DNA of 64,000 nt from Streptomyces sp. NBC_01465 (GTDB lineage Bacteria > Actinomycetota > Actinomycetes > Streptomycetales > Streptomycetaceae), in the NCBI RefSeq assembly GCF_036227325.1, contig NZ_CP109467.1, positions 5,890,001 to 5,954,000 on the forward strand. Reading direction: 5' to 3'. Positions 53,670 to 64,000 of this stretch are shown here, piece by piece. The translations under genes and the position numbers were made by a program. The notes beneath the pieces are model-generated. The model saw only the letters and a program-made list of their open reading frames with translations, did not search any database and had not been told where the DNA came from. Within the stretch, counting starts at the first letter, position 1. The number at the start of each line of letters is the position of its first letter.

Positions 53670-54965
53670 ATGCCCGGCGCCATGCAGACTGGATGTATGA
53701 CGACCCACTCCACAGCCGTCGACCAGCGGCTGGCTCAGCTCCACCGCTGGGGTCCCTACGTCCTGCTGGCCTTCGGCTCCGTGCTCTGCGTCGCCACCGT
53801 CGGACTGGTCGGCATGACCAAGACGGACGTGAGGGGGCAGGTCTATCAGGCGGGGGCGCTGGTCGTCGCGGCCCTCGTCCTCCAGCTGTGGTGGGGGAGG
53901 GCGGTCCGCACCTGCCCGACCCCCGGGGTCGCGAGCACCGTCTACTACACCCTGCGCTGGGGCATCGGATTCTGGCTCTGCTGGCTGAACCCGTTCTTCT
54001 CCTTCTACGCGGTCATCGGCTACTTCACCGCCGAGAAGCTGCTGCCCCGCCCGCTGATCCGGGCGGGGCTCTTCGCCACCGCCGTCACCATGTCGGGTGC
54101 GTACATCGGCGGACTGCCGCCCGAAGGGGCCACCGGCTGGGCCCTGTTCGGGGGTCTGCTGGTCGTCAGCATCATCATGCTCGCCGCCTTCATCCGCCTC
54201 TCCGAGCTGGAGGACGAGCGCACTCGCAAACAGGCCTCCACCATCGAGGAACTGGCCGAGACCAACACCCGCCTCCAGCAGGCCCTCGACGAGAACGCCG
54301 CGCTGCACGCCCAACTCCTCGTCCAGGCAAGGGAAGCGGGGGTCTCCGACGAACGCCGACGGATGGCCGCCGAGATCCACGACACGATCGCCCAGGGACT
54401 GACCGGCATCATCACCCAGCTCCAGGTCGCCTCCACCACCAAGTCGCCGGAGACCGCGGCCGAGCATCTCGCCAGCGCCCAGACGCTGGCCCGCCACAGC
54501 CTCGGCGAGGCCCGCCGCTCCGTGCAGAACCTCTCCCCGGTCGCCCTCGCCGACGACTCGCTCCCCGAGGCGCTGAAGAAGCTGGTCGACGAATGGTCCG
54601 GACGGGCGGGCGTACGCGCCGAGTTCACCGTGACCGGCACGGTCGAGCCCCTCCACGACGAGGTCGCCGCCACGCTGCTCCGGATCGCCCAGGAGGCCCT
54701 GGCCAACACCGGCAAGCACGCGCACGCGACCCGGGTCGGCGTCACGCTCTCGTACATGGGCGACGACATGGCCCTCGACGTACGCGACGACGGCCGCGGC
54801 TTCGACCCGGAGCAACTCCCCGCCCCCACCACGTCCGGCGGGTTCGGCCTCGGCGGGATGTGCGCACGGGCCGAACGGATCGCCGGCACCGTCGTCGTCG
54901 AGTCGGAGCCGGGGCACGGCACGGCGGTCTCCGCTCGCGTACCTTTGGTCCGCCATGAGTCCTGA
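53670..54965 (+). CDS. NarL-family sensor histidine kinase of the second ABC operon
   Basis: 431 residues from ATG 53670 (GAGTGAGG upstream); ATG 53682 or 53697 are alternatives. Five to six membrane helices (about 25-170) form the sensor, a coiled coil follows (about 175-220, ELEDERTRKQASTIEELAET), then the HisKA_3 box with H in MAAEIHDTIAQGLTG and the HATPase domain (EALANTGKHAHATRVGVTL). It lies eight bases after the permease and overlaps the regulator by 11 bases. Confidence 0.92.
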   Translation: MPGAMQTGCMTTHSTAVDQRLAQLHRWGPYVLLAFGSVLCVATVGLVGMTKTDVRGQVYQAGALVVAALVLQLWWGRAVRTCPTPGVASTVYYTLRWGIGFWLCWLNPFFSFYAVIGYFTAEKLLPRPLIRAGLFATAVTMSGAYIGGLPPEGATGWALFGGLLVVSIIMLAAFIRLSELEDERTRKQASTIEELAETNTRLQQALDENAALHAQLLVQAREAGVSDERRRMAAEIHDTIAQGLTGIITQLQVASTTKSPETAAEHLASAQTLARHSLGEARRSVQNLSPVALADDSLPEALKKLVDEWSGRAGVRAEFTVTGTVEPLHDEVAATLLRIAQEALANTGKHAHATRVGVTLSYMGDDMALDVRDDGRGFDPEQLPAPTTSGGFGLGGMCARAERIAGTVVVESEPGHGTAVSARVPLVRHES

Positions 54966-55605
54966 CACGTACCGCACCATCACGCTGCTGATCGTCGACG
55001 ACCACCCCGTCGTACGGGACGGCCTGCGCGGCATGTTCACCGACGCCCCCGGCTTCGACGTGCTCGGCGAGGCGTCGAACGGAGTGGAAGGCGTCGAACT
55101 CGCCGTCTCCCTCGACCCGGACGTGGTCCTGATGGACCTGCGGATGCCCGGCGGAGGCGGCGTCGACGCCATCGCGGAGCTCACCCGCAGGGGCGCGCGC
55201 TCCCGGGTGCTGGTCCTCACCACGTACGACACCGACTCCGACACCCTCCCGGCGATCGAGGCGGGCGCCACGGGCTACCTCCTCAAGGACGCCCCGCGCG
55301 ACGAGCTCTTCACCGCGGTCCGGGCGGCCGCCGACGGCCGTACGGTGCTCTCCCCGGCGGTTGCCTCCCGCCTGGTCTCCCGCGTCCGCACCCCCGCCGC
55401 CCCCGGCCACGAGACGCTCAGCGCCCGCGAGCGCGAGGTGCTGGTCCTCGTCGCCAAGGGCACGTCGAACCGGGAGATCGCCCGGGAGCTGTTCATCAGC
55501 GAGGCCACGGTGAAGACCCATCTCACGCACATCTACGCCAAGTTGGACGTGAAGGACCGCGCAGCGGCAGTCGCGGTGGCGTACGACCGCAAGATCCTGG
55601 GCTGA
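54955..55605 (+). CDS. NarL/LuxR-type response regulator
   Basis: 216 residues. The receiver phospho-acceptor is D61 (VVLMDLRMPGGGG) with acidic D15-D16 and lysine in YLLKDAP; the LuxR helix-turn-helix follows (LSAREREVLVLVAKGTSNRE). It overlaps the kinase by 11 bases, so it is cotranscribed. It probably controls the ABC exporter operon. Confidence 0.95.
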   Translation: MSPDTYRTITLLIVDDHPVVRDGLRGMFTDAPGFDVLGEASNGVEGVELAVSLDPDVVLMDLRMPGGGGVDAIAELTRRGARSRVLVLTTYDTDSDTLPAIEAGATGYLLKDAPRDELFTAVRAAADGRTVLSPAVASRLVSRVRTPAAPGHETLSAREREVLVLVAKGTSNREIARELFISEATVKTHLTHIYAKLDVKDRAAAVAVAYDRKILG

Positions 55606-55655
55606 CCCCACCCCTCCATCACCCACCTGACCTGGGTGTTTCGTGACTCGATCGT

Positions 55656-55671
55656 GCTGGTCCAGACCTCT
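55656..55671 (+). promoter_or_regulatory. DasR-box-like site upstream of the lipoprotein gene
   Basis: GCTGGTCCAGACCTCT matches 13 of 16 bases of the dre consensus ACTGGTCTAGACCACT used by the GlcNAc-responsive repressor DasR. It lies 48 bases before the lipoprotein start. A small CACCCA-N7-TGGGTG hairpin (55620-55638) after the regulator gene may be the preceding terminator. Confidence 0.5.
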
Positions 55672-55718
55672 TTGCCGTGTGCACGCTGTTCACAGCAAAC
55701 ACACAAGGGGCGGGAAGC

Positions 55719-56901
55719 ATGAACAGATCGGTACGTTGGAGAGCGCTGCTCGCGGCTGCGCCGCTACTGGCGGGCGCCGCCGCCTGCCAGGGCGGCGGGG
55801 ACGGGAAGGCGGCCGCACCGAAGGAGGTGTCGGTGTACGAGAAGCCGCTGGTGCAGCAGTTCTCCGCGGCGCTCCTCGCCACCAGCAAGTCTGGTTCATC
55901 CCGGTTCGTCTCCTCGCTCGAGTACACGACGCACTCCGGCAAGGCGGTGGACACCACCTCCGGCAGCCAGGACTTCGCGCACCGCACGGCCCAGGCCGAC
56001 CGCACGGTGAAGGTGCCGCACGCCTTCCCCGCGAAGGACGCGGAGCTCATCGGCGCCTCCACACGTGAGACCTTCGCGGTCGACGGGCAGGACGTCCTCT
56101 ACAGGACCCGCAACGACGGCTGGCTGCGCTACCGCTCCTCGGCGGCCCACACCTTCTCCGAGGCTTCGGCGGACGTGTTCGCCCACGCCGGGAAGTCCGC
56201 CCCTTACGGCGGCACACTCGCCGACGTGGTCCGGTACACCATCCCTCGCCACCAGCCCCAGCGACTCGACGGCGGCGCCCGCCGCTACCGGGAGGACATC
56301 GCGCCCGCGCTGGCGGTGAGCCTGCTCCCCGCATCGATGTCCACCCTCGTACCGGGAGCGGCGGGCACCGTCACCGTGACCGCCGACTTCGACGCCCGGG
56401 GCAGGCTGACGCACGCGTCGGCCGACCTCGCGCCGTTCCTGAAGGTCCTGCACCGTGACCACCGGCTGAGCAAGGTGACGTCCCTGCGGGCCGAGTACAC
56501 CCTGTCCCGGCTCGGGGAGAAGGTCCCGTACACGATCGCCTCCGGCAAGCACGTGGCGATCGCGGACAAGGTGCTCGCCGATGTGCAGTCGCTGAAGCGG
56601 GGCCGCTGTGCCACGAACGACACCGGCCTGGACGACTCGATGCTGGTGCGTCCGGTCGACTGCGGGGACCGGCACGACCTGCGGGTGTTCGGGCAGGTGA
56701 GCGTCCACAAGTCGTCGAAGACCACGCTCACCCACGACGACGGCTTCGCCCTGGCCCGCCAGCAGTGCGACCAGAAGTTCCAGTCGGCCCCGACGGCCTG
56801 GACCCGCGAGGCGCGTCCGCGAGGCACGTACGACGTCGCCGGTTCCGCGACGGTCTCCTCCGGCGAAGGCACCTCCATCGACGGGGACTACACCTGCTAC
56901 C

Positions 56902-56912
<11 letters not shown>
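55719..56912 (+). CDS. putative lipoprotein, hypothetical
   Basis: 397 residues from ATG 55719. The N-terminus RSVRWRALLAAAPLLAGAAA leads to a lipobox-like AAAC (Cys 22 region) and a Gly/Asp/Lys linker, so the protein is probably anchored outside the membrane. The body (about 40-260) has a LolA/LppX-like lipid-binding character with alternating strands, and the C-terminal 110 residues contain four cysteines (GRCATND, VDCGDRHDL, QQCDQK, YTCYL) likely in disulphides, resembling a septum-formation domain. No catalytic motif seen. It is convergent with glgX and overlaps it by 11 bases. Confidence 0.8.
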
Positions 56913-59157
<2,245 letters not shown>

Positions 59158-59309
59158 TTCTCAGCCTCCCGCGGCTCATCAGGACTCACCGTGCCGAGGG
59201 CGCACGGCGTCCCGGCCGCGGCTCCCCTCGCGTTGTCCTCCCACTGTTCTGCCCGCAACAGCCCCTCTCCTCACGTTTCCCCTGCAGGGGGCCGGTCGTT
59301 GGAGCGGGA

Positions 59310-60536
59310 GTGAGACAACTGGCAAAGCGGGCAGGGGCGGGCGTCGCCGCCGCAGTGGTTTGGGCAGGACTGATGGCCTCACTGGCCGGATGTACGGCAG
59401 GGGGTGCGGGAGCCGACGCGAAACCGCGCACACCCGAGCAGGCGATCCGCGTCCTGCCCCTGGACAGGGCGCAGGGCGTACGGCAGGACGGCAGGGTCGA
59501 GGTGAGCGTCCCCGACGGGCATCTCGAGCGCGTACGGGTCGTGCAGGTCGGGGACGCCAAGGAGCAGGAGATCAAGGGCGCGATCTCCGACGACGGCCGC
59601 AGCTGGCACCCGGTGGGGCCGAGCACCGACAACGGGCTGCGGCTCGCCGCCAAGTACACGGTCGACGCACTCGCCGAGGACGGCACGGGTCACCGCCAGG
59701 CCCGGCACACCACCTTCACCACGTACGTCCCCGAGCACCGCTTCATCGGCTACTTCAAGCCCGAGAACAACTCCACGGTCGGCACCGGAATGATCGTCTC
59801 CTTCGACTTCAACCGGTCCGTGGAGAACCGCGCGGCCGTCGAGCGCGCCATCCGCGTCACCTCGCAGCCGCCGGTGGACGTGGTCGGCCACTGGTTCGGC
59901 GACCGGCGCCTGGACTTCCGCCCGGAGCAGTACTGGAAGCCGGGCACCAAGGTCAGCATCGACATGCGGCTGCGGGACGTACAGGCGGCGACCGGTGTGT
60001 ACGGCATCCAGCAGAAGACCGTCGGCTTCACGGTCGGCCGCTCCCAGGTGTCGACGGTGGACGCCGACGCGCACACCATGACCGTACGGAGGGACGGCAA
60101 GGTACTGCAGACGCTGCCCGTCACGGCGGGCGCCCCGAGCCGGACGACGTACAACGGGAAGATGGTCGTCTCCGAGCTCTACGACGTGACGCGCATGAAC
60201 GGCCAGACGGTCGGCTTCGGCGGCGAGTACGACATCCCGGACGTGCCCCACGCGATGCGGCTGACCAATTCGGGGACCTTCCTGCACGGCAACTACTGGG
60301 CGTCCTCGGGCACGTTCGGCTCCGCCAACACCAGCCACGGCTGCGTCTCGCTGCGCGATGTGAAGGGCGGCAGCTCCGACACCCCGGCGGGCTGGTTCTT
60401 CGACCGGACCCTCGTCGGAGATGTCGTCGAGGTCATCAATTCCCATGACAAAACGGTCGCGCCGGACAACGGCCTCGGTGGGTGGAATCTGGACTGGGGC
60501 CAGTGGAAGGCCGGATCGGCCCTCGGTTGGAACTGA
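59310..60536 (+). CDS. L,D-transpeptidase lipoprotein 1
   Basis: 408 residues from GTG 59310 (GGAG five bases upstream). The lipobox LAGC with C28 marks a lipoprotein. Two Ig-like domains (about 45-270) precede the YkuD catalytic domain with the motif HGNYW and SHGCVSLRD, catalytic C345. It makes 3-3 cross-links in peptidoglycan outside the membrane. Normal length for actinomycete Ldt (LdtMt2 type). It is followed 125 bases later by a paralogue. Confidence 0.95.
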   Translation: MRQLAKRAGAGVAAAVVWAGLMASLAGCTAGGAGADAKPRTPEQAIRVLPLDRAQGVRQDGRVEVSVPDGHLERVRVVQVGDAKEQEIKGAISDDGRSWHPVGPSTDNGLRLAAKYTVDALAEDGTGHRQARHTTFTTYVPEHRFIGYFKPENNSTVGTGMIVSFDFNRSVENRAAVERAIRVTSQPPVDVVGHWFGDRRLDFRPEQYWKPGTKVSIDMRLRDVQAATGVYGIQQKTVGFTVGRSQVSTVDADAHTMTVRRDGKVLQTLPVTAGAPSRTTYNGKMVVSELYDVTRMNGQTVGFGGEYDIPDVPHAMRLTNSGTFLHGNYWASSGTFGSANTSHGCVSLRDVKGGSSDTPAGWFFDRTLVGDVVEVINSHDKTVAPDNGLGGWNLDWGQWKAGSALGWN

Positions 60537-60661
60537 ACGGTGACATAGGAGGGGAGTTCCGCGCGTCCGCGATGTGATTATCTTTCGCGAGACGCGCGGG
60601 ATTCATCGCGCGGTGGGTACGAGCCGGGGTGAGGCCAGGCCGTGCGAGGGGAGAGAACCAC

Positions 60662-61912
60662 GTGAACGTGCAGCCGATTTCGGGGACATCGGCCGGGGGG
60701 CGGCGCAGGCGCAGGGGCCTGTTGGCACTGGTACTGGGAGCGCTCCTGCTCCTGGTGACGGCGTGCGGCGGCAGCGGGGGCGGATCCGGCGGCGGGGACA
60801 CCGGCGGCAAGGGCAAGCAGAACGCCGGCAAGAAGGTCGACGAGAACACTCCGTCGGTCGCCGTCGTGAACGTGACCCCCAAGGACGGCGCCGACTCGGT
60901 GGCCACCAGCGGCGTCCTCAAGATCACCGCGGACCAGGGCAAGCTGACCGCGGTCACCGTCCAGGACACCAAGGGCAACGCGGTCGCGGGCACCATCGCC
61001 GCGACGGGTGCGAGCTGGGAGCCGACGGGACATCTGCCGGCCTCGACGAAGTTCAAGGTCCACGCGGTCGCCAAGGACGCCAAGGGCCGTGAGTCGGCGA
61101 AGGACACGACCTTCACCACGCTCGTCCCGAAGAACACCTTCATCGGTCAGTACACGCCGGAGAACGGCGCCACGGTCGGCGTCGGCATGCCGGTCTCGAT
61201 CCGCTTCACGCGCGGCATCACGCACCCGGACGCGGTCAAGAACGCGATCAAGGTGACGGCCGATCCCGCCGTGCCGGTCGAGGGCCACTGGTTCGGCAAC
61301 GACCGCCTGGACTTCCGCCCCGAGAAGTACTGGGCGGCGGGAACCAAGGTCACGCTGAAGCTGAACCTCGACGGCGTCGAGGGCCGTCCCGGTGTCTACG
61401 GCAAGCAGATCAAGACCGTGAAGTTCACGGTCGGCCGCAGCCAGGTCTCCACCGTCGACGCCAAGACCCACATGATGACCGTGGTGCGCGACAACAGCGT
61501 CTACAAGAAGATCCCGATCACCACGGGCAAGCCGGGTTACGAGACCTGGCAGGGCCAGATGGTCATCAGCGAGCGCCTCCCGGTGACCCGGATGAACGGC
61601 GAGACGGTCGGCTACGGCGGCGAGTACGACATCAAGGACGTCCCGCACGCCCAGCGCCTGACCGACTCCGGCACCTTCATCCACGGCAACTACTGGGGCG
61701 GCGGCGCCTTCGGCAACTACAACGCCAGCCACGGCTGCGTGGGCCTGCGCGACGTGCGGGGCGGGGGCAGCAACGGCTCCCCGTCGGCCTGGTTCTACGA
61801 GCACTCGATGGTCGGCGACGTCGTCGTCGTGAAGAACACCCACGACAAGACGGTCGACCCGGCCAACGGCCTCAACGGCTGGAACATGTCCTGGTCGGAG
61901 TGGACCAAGTAA
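60662..61912 (+). CDS. L,D-transpeptidase lipoprotein 2
   Basis: 416 residues from GTG 60662 with GGGGAGA upstream. Lipobox VTAC with C35, a Gly/Ser/Lys linker, two Ig-like domains and a YkuD domain with HGNYW and SHGCVGLRD, catalytic C359. It is a clear paralogue of the preceding gene; the linker and the first domain differ most. A terminator follows. Confidence 0.95.
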   Translation: MNVQPISGTSAGGRRRRRGLLALVLGALLLLVTACGGSGGGSGGGDTGGKGKQNAGKKVDENTPSVAVVNVTPKDGADSVATSGVLKITADQGKLTAVTVQDTKGNAVAGTIAATGASWEPTGHLPASTKFKVHAVAKDAKGRESAKDTTFTTLVPKNTFIGQYTPENGATVGVGMPVSIRFTRGITHPDAVKNAIKVTADPAVPVEGHWFGNDRLDFRPEKYWAAGTKVTLKLNLDGVEGRPGVYGKQIKTVKFTVGRSQVSTVDAKTHMMTVVRDNSVYKKIPITTGKPGYETWQGQMVISERLPVTRMNGETVGYGGEYDIKDVPHAQRLTDSGTFIHGNYWGGGAFGNYNASHGCVGLRDVRGGGSNGSPSAWFYEHSMVGDVVVVKNTHDKTVDPANGLNGWNMSWSEWTK

Positions 61913-61926
61913 GCAGTCCTGTACGG

Positions 61927-61959
61927 GGGCCCGGTGCTGTGACCAACGGCACCGGGCCC
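61927..61959 (+). terminator. terminator after L,D-transpeptidase 2
   Basis: GGGCCCGGTGC (61927-61937) pairs perfectly with GCACCGGGCCC (61949-61959) across an 11-base loop. A second perfect hairpin CTGGGGG-AG-CCCCCAG follows at 61977-61992. Confidence 0.85.
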
Positions 61960-62005
61960 TTCTGTGACTGTGCTTTCTGGGGGAGCCCCCAGACCCCCCG
62001 ACCGT

Positions 62006-62017
62006 TAACGTGGCCGT
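62006..62017 (+). promoter_or_regulatory. -10 element of a probable leaderless enoyl-CoA hydratase transcript
   Basis: TAACGT (62006-62011) is six bases from ATG 62018 and no ribosome binding site is present, the arrangement of leaderless actinomycete genes. No good -35 was identified. Confidence 0.5.
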
Positions 62018-62785
62018 ATGACTGTGAATCTCGAAGTCTCCGAAGGCGTCGGCACCATCCGCCTGGACCGCCCCCCGATGAACGCCCTCGACGTCGCCAC
62101 CCAGGACCGGCTGCGCGAGCTCGCCGAGGAGGCCACGCGCCGAGACGACGTGCGTGCGGTGATCGTCTACGGCGGCGAGAAGGTGTTCGCCGCCGGAGCG
62201 GACATCAAGGAGATGCAGGCGATGGACCATGCGGCGATGGTCGTACGCTCCCGGGCGCTGCAGGACTCCTTCACCGCAGTGGCCCGTATCCCCAAGCCCG
62301 TCGTCGCCGCCGTCACCGGCTACGCGCTGGGCGGCGGTTGCGAGTTGGCGCTCTGCGCGGACTTCCGCATCGCCGCCGACAATGCCAAGCTCGGGCAGCC
62401 CGAGATCCTCCTCGGCCTGATCCCCGGCGCGGGCGGCACCCAGCGCCTGGCCCGTCTGGTCGGCCCCTCCAAGGCGAAGGACCTCATCTTCACCGGCCGT
62501 ATGGTCAAGGCGGACGAGGCCCTGGCCATCGGCCTGGTCGACCGGGTCGTGCCGGCCGCCGAGGTGTACGAGCAGGCGCACGCCTGGGCCGCCCGGCTCG
62601 CCCAGGGCCCCGCGATCGCGCTGCGCGCCGCCAAGGAGGCGATCGACACGGGCCTGGAGACGGACATCGACACCGGGCTCGCGGTCGAACGCACCTGGTT
62701 CGCAGGCCTGTTCGCGACCGAGGACCGCGAGCGCGGGATGCGCAGCTTCGTGGAAGAGGGTCCTGGCAAGGCGAAGTTCCAGTAG
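62018..62785 (+). CDS. enoyl-CoA hydratase/isomerase family protein
   Basis: 255 residues, crotonase fold. The oxyanion-hole segments AAGADIKEMQ and ALGGGCELALCADFRIA, and the catalytic-Glu region LGQPEILLGLIPGAGGTQRL with both glutamates typical of hydratases, are present. It likely hydrates trans-2-enoyl-CoA in beta-oxidation. Monocistronic, probably leaderless. A terminator hairpin follows. Confidence 0.94.
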   Translation: MTVNLEVSEGVGTIRLDRPPMNALDVATQDRLRELAEEATRRDDVRAVIVYGGEKVFAAGADIKEMQAMDHAAMVVRSRALQDSFTAVARIPKPVVAAVTGYALGGGCELALCADFRIAADNAKLGQPEILLGLIPGAGGTQRLARLVGPSKAKDLIFTGRMVKADEALAIGLVDRVVPAAEVYEQAHAWAARLAQGPAIALRAAKEAIDTGLETDIDTGLAVERTWFAGLFATEDRERGMRSFVEEGPGKAKFQ

Positions 62786-62790
62786 CCGTT

Positions 62791-62857
62791 CACCAGTTGG
62801 GAGTATTAGCTGCACCTTAAGAGAGCCTTAAGGTGCAGCCGCCCCATACTCATGGTG
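62791..62857. terminator. nested hairpin after the enoyl-CoA hydratase gene
   Basis: A perfect 13-bp stem (GCTGCACCTTAAG, 62809-62821, with its complement at 62827-62839) is enclosed by GAGTAT/ATACTC (62801-62806 with 62846-62851) and by CACCA/TGGTG (62791-62795 with 62853-62857). It is AT-richer than other terminators here and may have a further role. Confidence 0.75.
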
Positions 62858-63017
62858 ATCACTCGTGCGCGCGGTGTCATCGCAGGTCAGGGCGGACAAA
62901 TCAGGGTGCTGCCTGCCTCTGTCATATGCCGATCGACGCCTCTGGAGGGTGTTACTCCGGGATACCGATTCCTCCGGATCACCCCCAGGGCCCGCATTCT
63001 GCGGCCATGATGGACCC

Positions 63018-63521
63018 ATGGCGGGCCTGGAGGGTGTGGAGCAGCCGCGGCAGCGTGGTAACGCGACCGCGGCGCGGTGGATACCTGCCGTCGAGGACGA
63101 ACAGGGCCTGAAAGCCCTTGAGTTGTTCGGAAACCCGACGGACGGCGAGGTGCGTCTTCCCTCGCGCCCGGAGTCCGCTGCGACCGCGCGCCGGCTCGCC
63201 CAGTGCGTCGTGCTGCGCCAGTGGGGCCTCTCCCCGCAGACCACCGAACACGCGGTGTTACTCGTCTCCGAGCTCGTGGGCAACGCCGTACGCCACACCG
63301 GCGCCCGCGCCTTCGGGTTACGGATGCTGCGCCGCCGGGGCTGGATCCGTATCGAGGTCCGTGACCCGTCCCGCGGCCTGCCCTGTCTGATGCCGGTGCA
63401 CGAACTGGACACCAGCGGCCGCGGCCTCTTCCTCGTCGACAAGCTCTCCGACCGCTGGGGCGTGGACCTGCTGCCGCGCGGCAAGACCACCTGGTTCGAG
63501 ATGCGCGTCTCCGACCGCTGA
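63018..63521 (+). CDS. ATP-binding (HATPase_c, anti-sigma-factor-like) regulatory protein, two TTA codons
   Basis: 167 residues from ATG 63018, an RsbW/SpoIIAB-type GHKL ATPase of the kind abundant in Streptomyces: N box VLLVSELVGNAVRHTG, G1 region IEVRDPS, and G2 SGRGLFLVDKLSDRWG. It probably phosphorylates or sequesters an anti-sigma antagonist or other partner. Codons 81 (63258) and 101 (63318) are TTA, read by the bldA tRNA, so expression may be development-dependent. A CATGAT sits six bases before the ATG, consistent with a leaderless start. Its partner is not adjacent. Confidence 0.9.
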   Translation: MAGLEGVEQPRQRGNATAARWIPAVEDEQGLKALELFGNPTDGEVRLPSRPESAATARRLAQCVVLRQWGLSPQTTEHAVLLVSELVGNAVRHTGARAFGLRMLRRRGWIRIEVRDPSRGLPCLMPVHELDTSGRGLFLVDKLSDRWGVDLLPRGKTTWFEMRVSDR

Positions 63522-63557
63522 AGCACCGCTGAACCACCGCTGAAAACCCGCCCACGC

Positions 63558-63601
63558 AGAAGCCCCCGGGTCGGCCGGGTTACGGCGCTGCGGGGGCTTC
63601 T
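63558..63601 (+). terminator. terminator of the HATPase gene
   Basis: AGAAGCCCCCG (63558-63568) pairs with CGGGGGCTTCT (63591-63601) across a 22-base loop, 36 bases after the stop. Upstream there are three short ACCGCTGAA repeats. Confidence 0.85.
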
Positions 63602-63895
63602 GTGGAGCGCCGTGGAATGGGGGGTGTTTCCACGGCGGCTTTGGACGACCTGGCCCGGGTCAATGGGGGTCGATGACTCGACTATGGCAGAGAAGCCCGC
63701 CGAGTACCAAAGTCCCTACTCGGACAAAAGTCCGCATACCATCACAGTTTAGATGTGAATCGTAGGTGACGTCGGCCACTCACCTGGTAAACGATGAATG
63801 AATATCCGATCCGGCGAGTAATTGCCCGGACCGCCGTCGACGCGCAGGGCCCTGAACCGGCTCAATCAAGATCTTCCTCCCCTTCCGCCCCTTAA
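63602..63895. other. structured intergenic region before the Tat lipoprotein gene
   Basis: About 290 bases without a gene. It contains a 10-bp perfect hairpin CGCCGTGGAA/TTCCACGGCG (63608-63637), an inverted repeat CCGAGTA (63700-63706)/TACTCGG (63717-63723), and CGGAC-AAAA-GTCCG (63721-63734). The last 80 bases are AT-rich by local standards and should hold the promoter of the next gene; no confident -10/-35 was assigned. Confidence 0.5.
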
Positions 63896-64000
63896 ATGGC
63901 TGTTGTGACTGAGATCGACCGCCGCAGCGCACTGCGCGCCGGAGCGGGCGCGGCCATCGCGGGGGCCTTCGCAGCAGGCTGTACGGAGTCCGACCCCGCC
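63896..64000 (+). CDS. N-terminus of a Tat-exported lipoprotein (partial)
   Basis: The frame is open to the window end, 35 residues visible. RRSALRAG is a twin-arginine motif, a hydrophobic stretch follows (GAAIAGAFAAG), and C with its preceding AAG forms a lipobox-like sequence. Either ATG 63896 or GTG 63905 is the start; neither has a ribosome binding site. The rest of the protein, and thus its function, lies outside. Confidence 0.7.
   Translation, partial: MAVVTEIDRRSALRAGAGAAIAGAFAAGCTESDPA

Noticed and set aside
63700..63734. Binding site of a specific known regulator (MacR-like) at the CCGAGTA/TACTCGG repeat
   Set aside because: Half-site spacing does not fit the consensus I remember, so only the repeat is reported.

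Overview
The window looks like Streptomyces (or a close actinomycete) chromosome. GC content is very high with G/C in most third codon positions, GTG and TTG starts are frequent, several genes look leaderless, TTA codons are almost absent, and the complete GlgE alpha-glucan pathway is present. From memory, gene order resembles the S. coelicolor region around the glgB/pep2/treS/glgE cluster, but no database was searched. No tRNA, rRNA, CRISPR array, transposase, integrase or replication origin was recognised.

Layout. 0-2.8 kb: the tail of a type VII secretion (WXG100-like) operon whose four genes overlap by a few bases. 2.8-12.3 kb: argG with an apparently leaderless, ARG-box-embedded promoter; a DUF4037 protein; a TetR/MFS divergon with three copies of one operator; a AAA+ ATPase; a sugar-epimerase-like plus aldo/keto reductase pair opposite an Lrp regulator. 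12.4-14.7 kb: a HelD/HelR-type RNA polymerase-associated helicase with a structured leader. 14.7-22.3 kb: the glgE-treS-mak-glgB operon, which turns trehalose into maltose, maltose-1-phosphate and branched alpha-glucan.

22.4-33.3 kb is an interposed accessory block between glgE and glgP: a secreted subtilase, an FMN alpha-hydroxy-acid oxidase, an NmrA-like protein, an AraC regulator, and a four-gene operon for an HpaB-type monooxygenase, an MFS exporter, a PrnB homologue (the pyrrolnitrin tryptophan-rearranging heme enzyme) and a PhzS-like flavoprotein monooxygenase. No halogenase is nearby. This is the best candidate here for an undescribed system: a compact tryptophan- or aromatic-derived metabolite pathway with its own regulator and exporter.

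33.4-42.4 kb: glgP, a secreted polysaccharide lyase with repeated operator-like sites, and an ABC transporter flanked by a histidine kinase and a response regulator; the kinase carries an unusual C-terminal membrane anchor and extracytoplasmic tail. 42.5-46.4 kb: two tandem thermolysin-family (M4) secreted proteases from a duplication. 46.7-55.6 kb: small alpha/beta and hotdog proteins, a heterodimeric ABC exporter with one degenerate ATP site, then a second ABC exporter with its own two-component system, divergent across a long perfect palindrome. 55.7-64 kb: a lipoprotein with a DasR-like site, glgX, two tandem lipoprotein L,D-transpeptidases, an enoyl-CoA hydratase, a small ATP-binding regulator with two TTA codons, and the start of a Tat lipoprotein.

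The glg genes form one metabolic theme: GlgP and GlgX degrade glucan, while TreS, Mak, GlgE and GlgB build it from trehalose or maltose. Other themes are envelope and secretion functions (lyase, proteases, L,D-transpeptidases, type VII secretion) and four transport systems paired with regulators.
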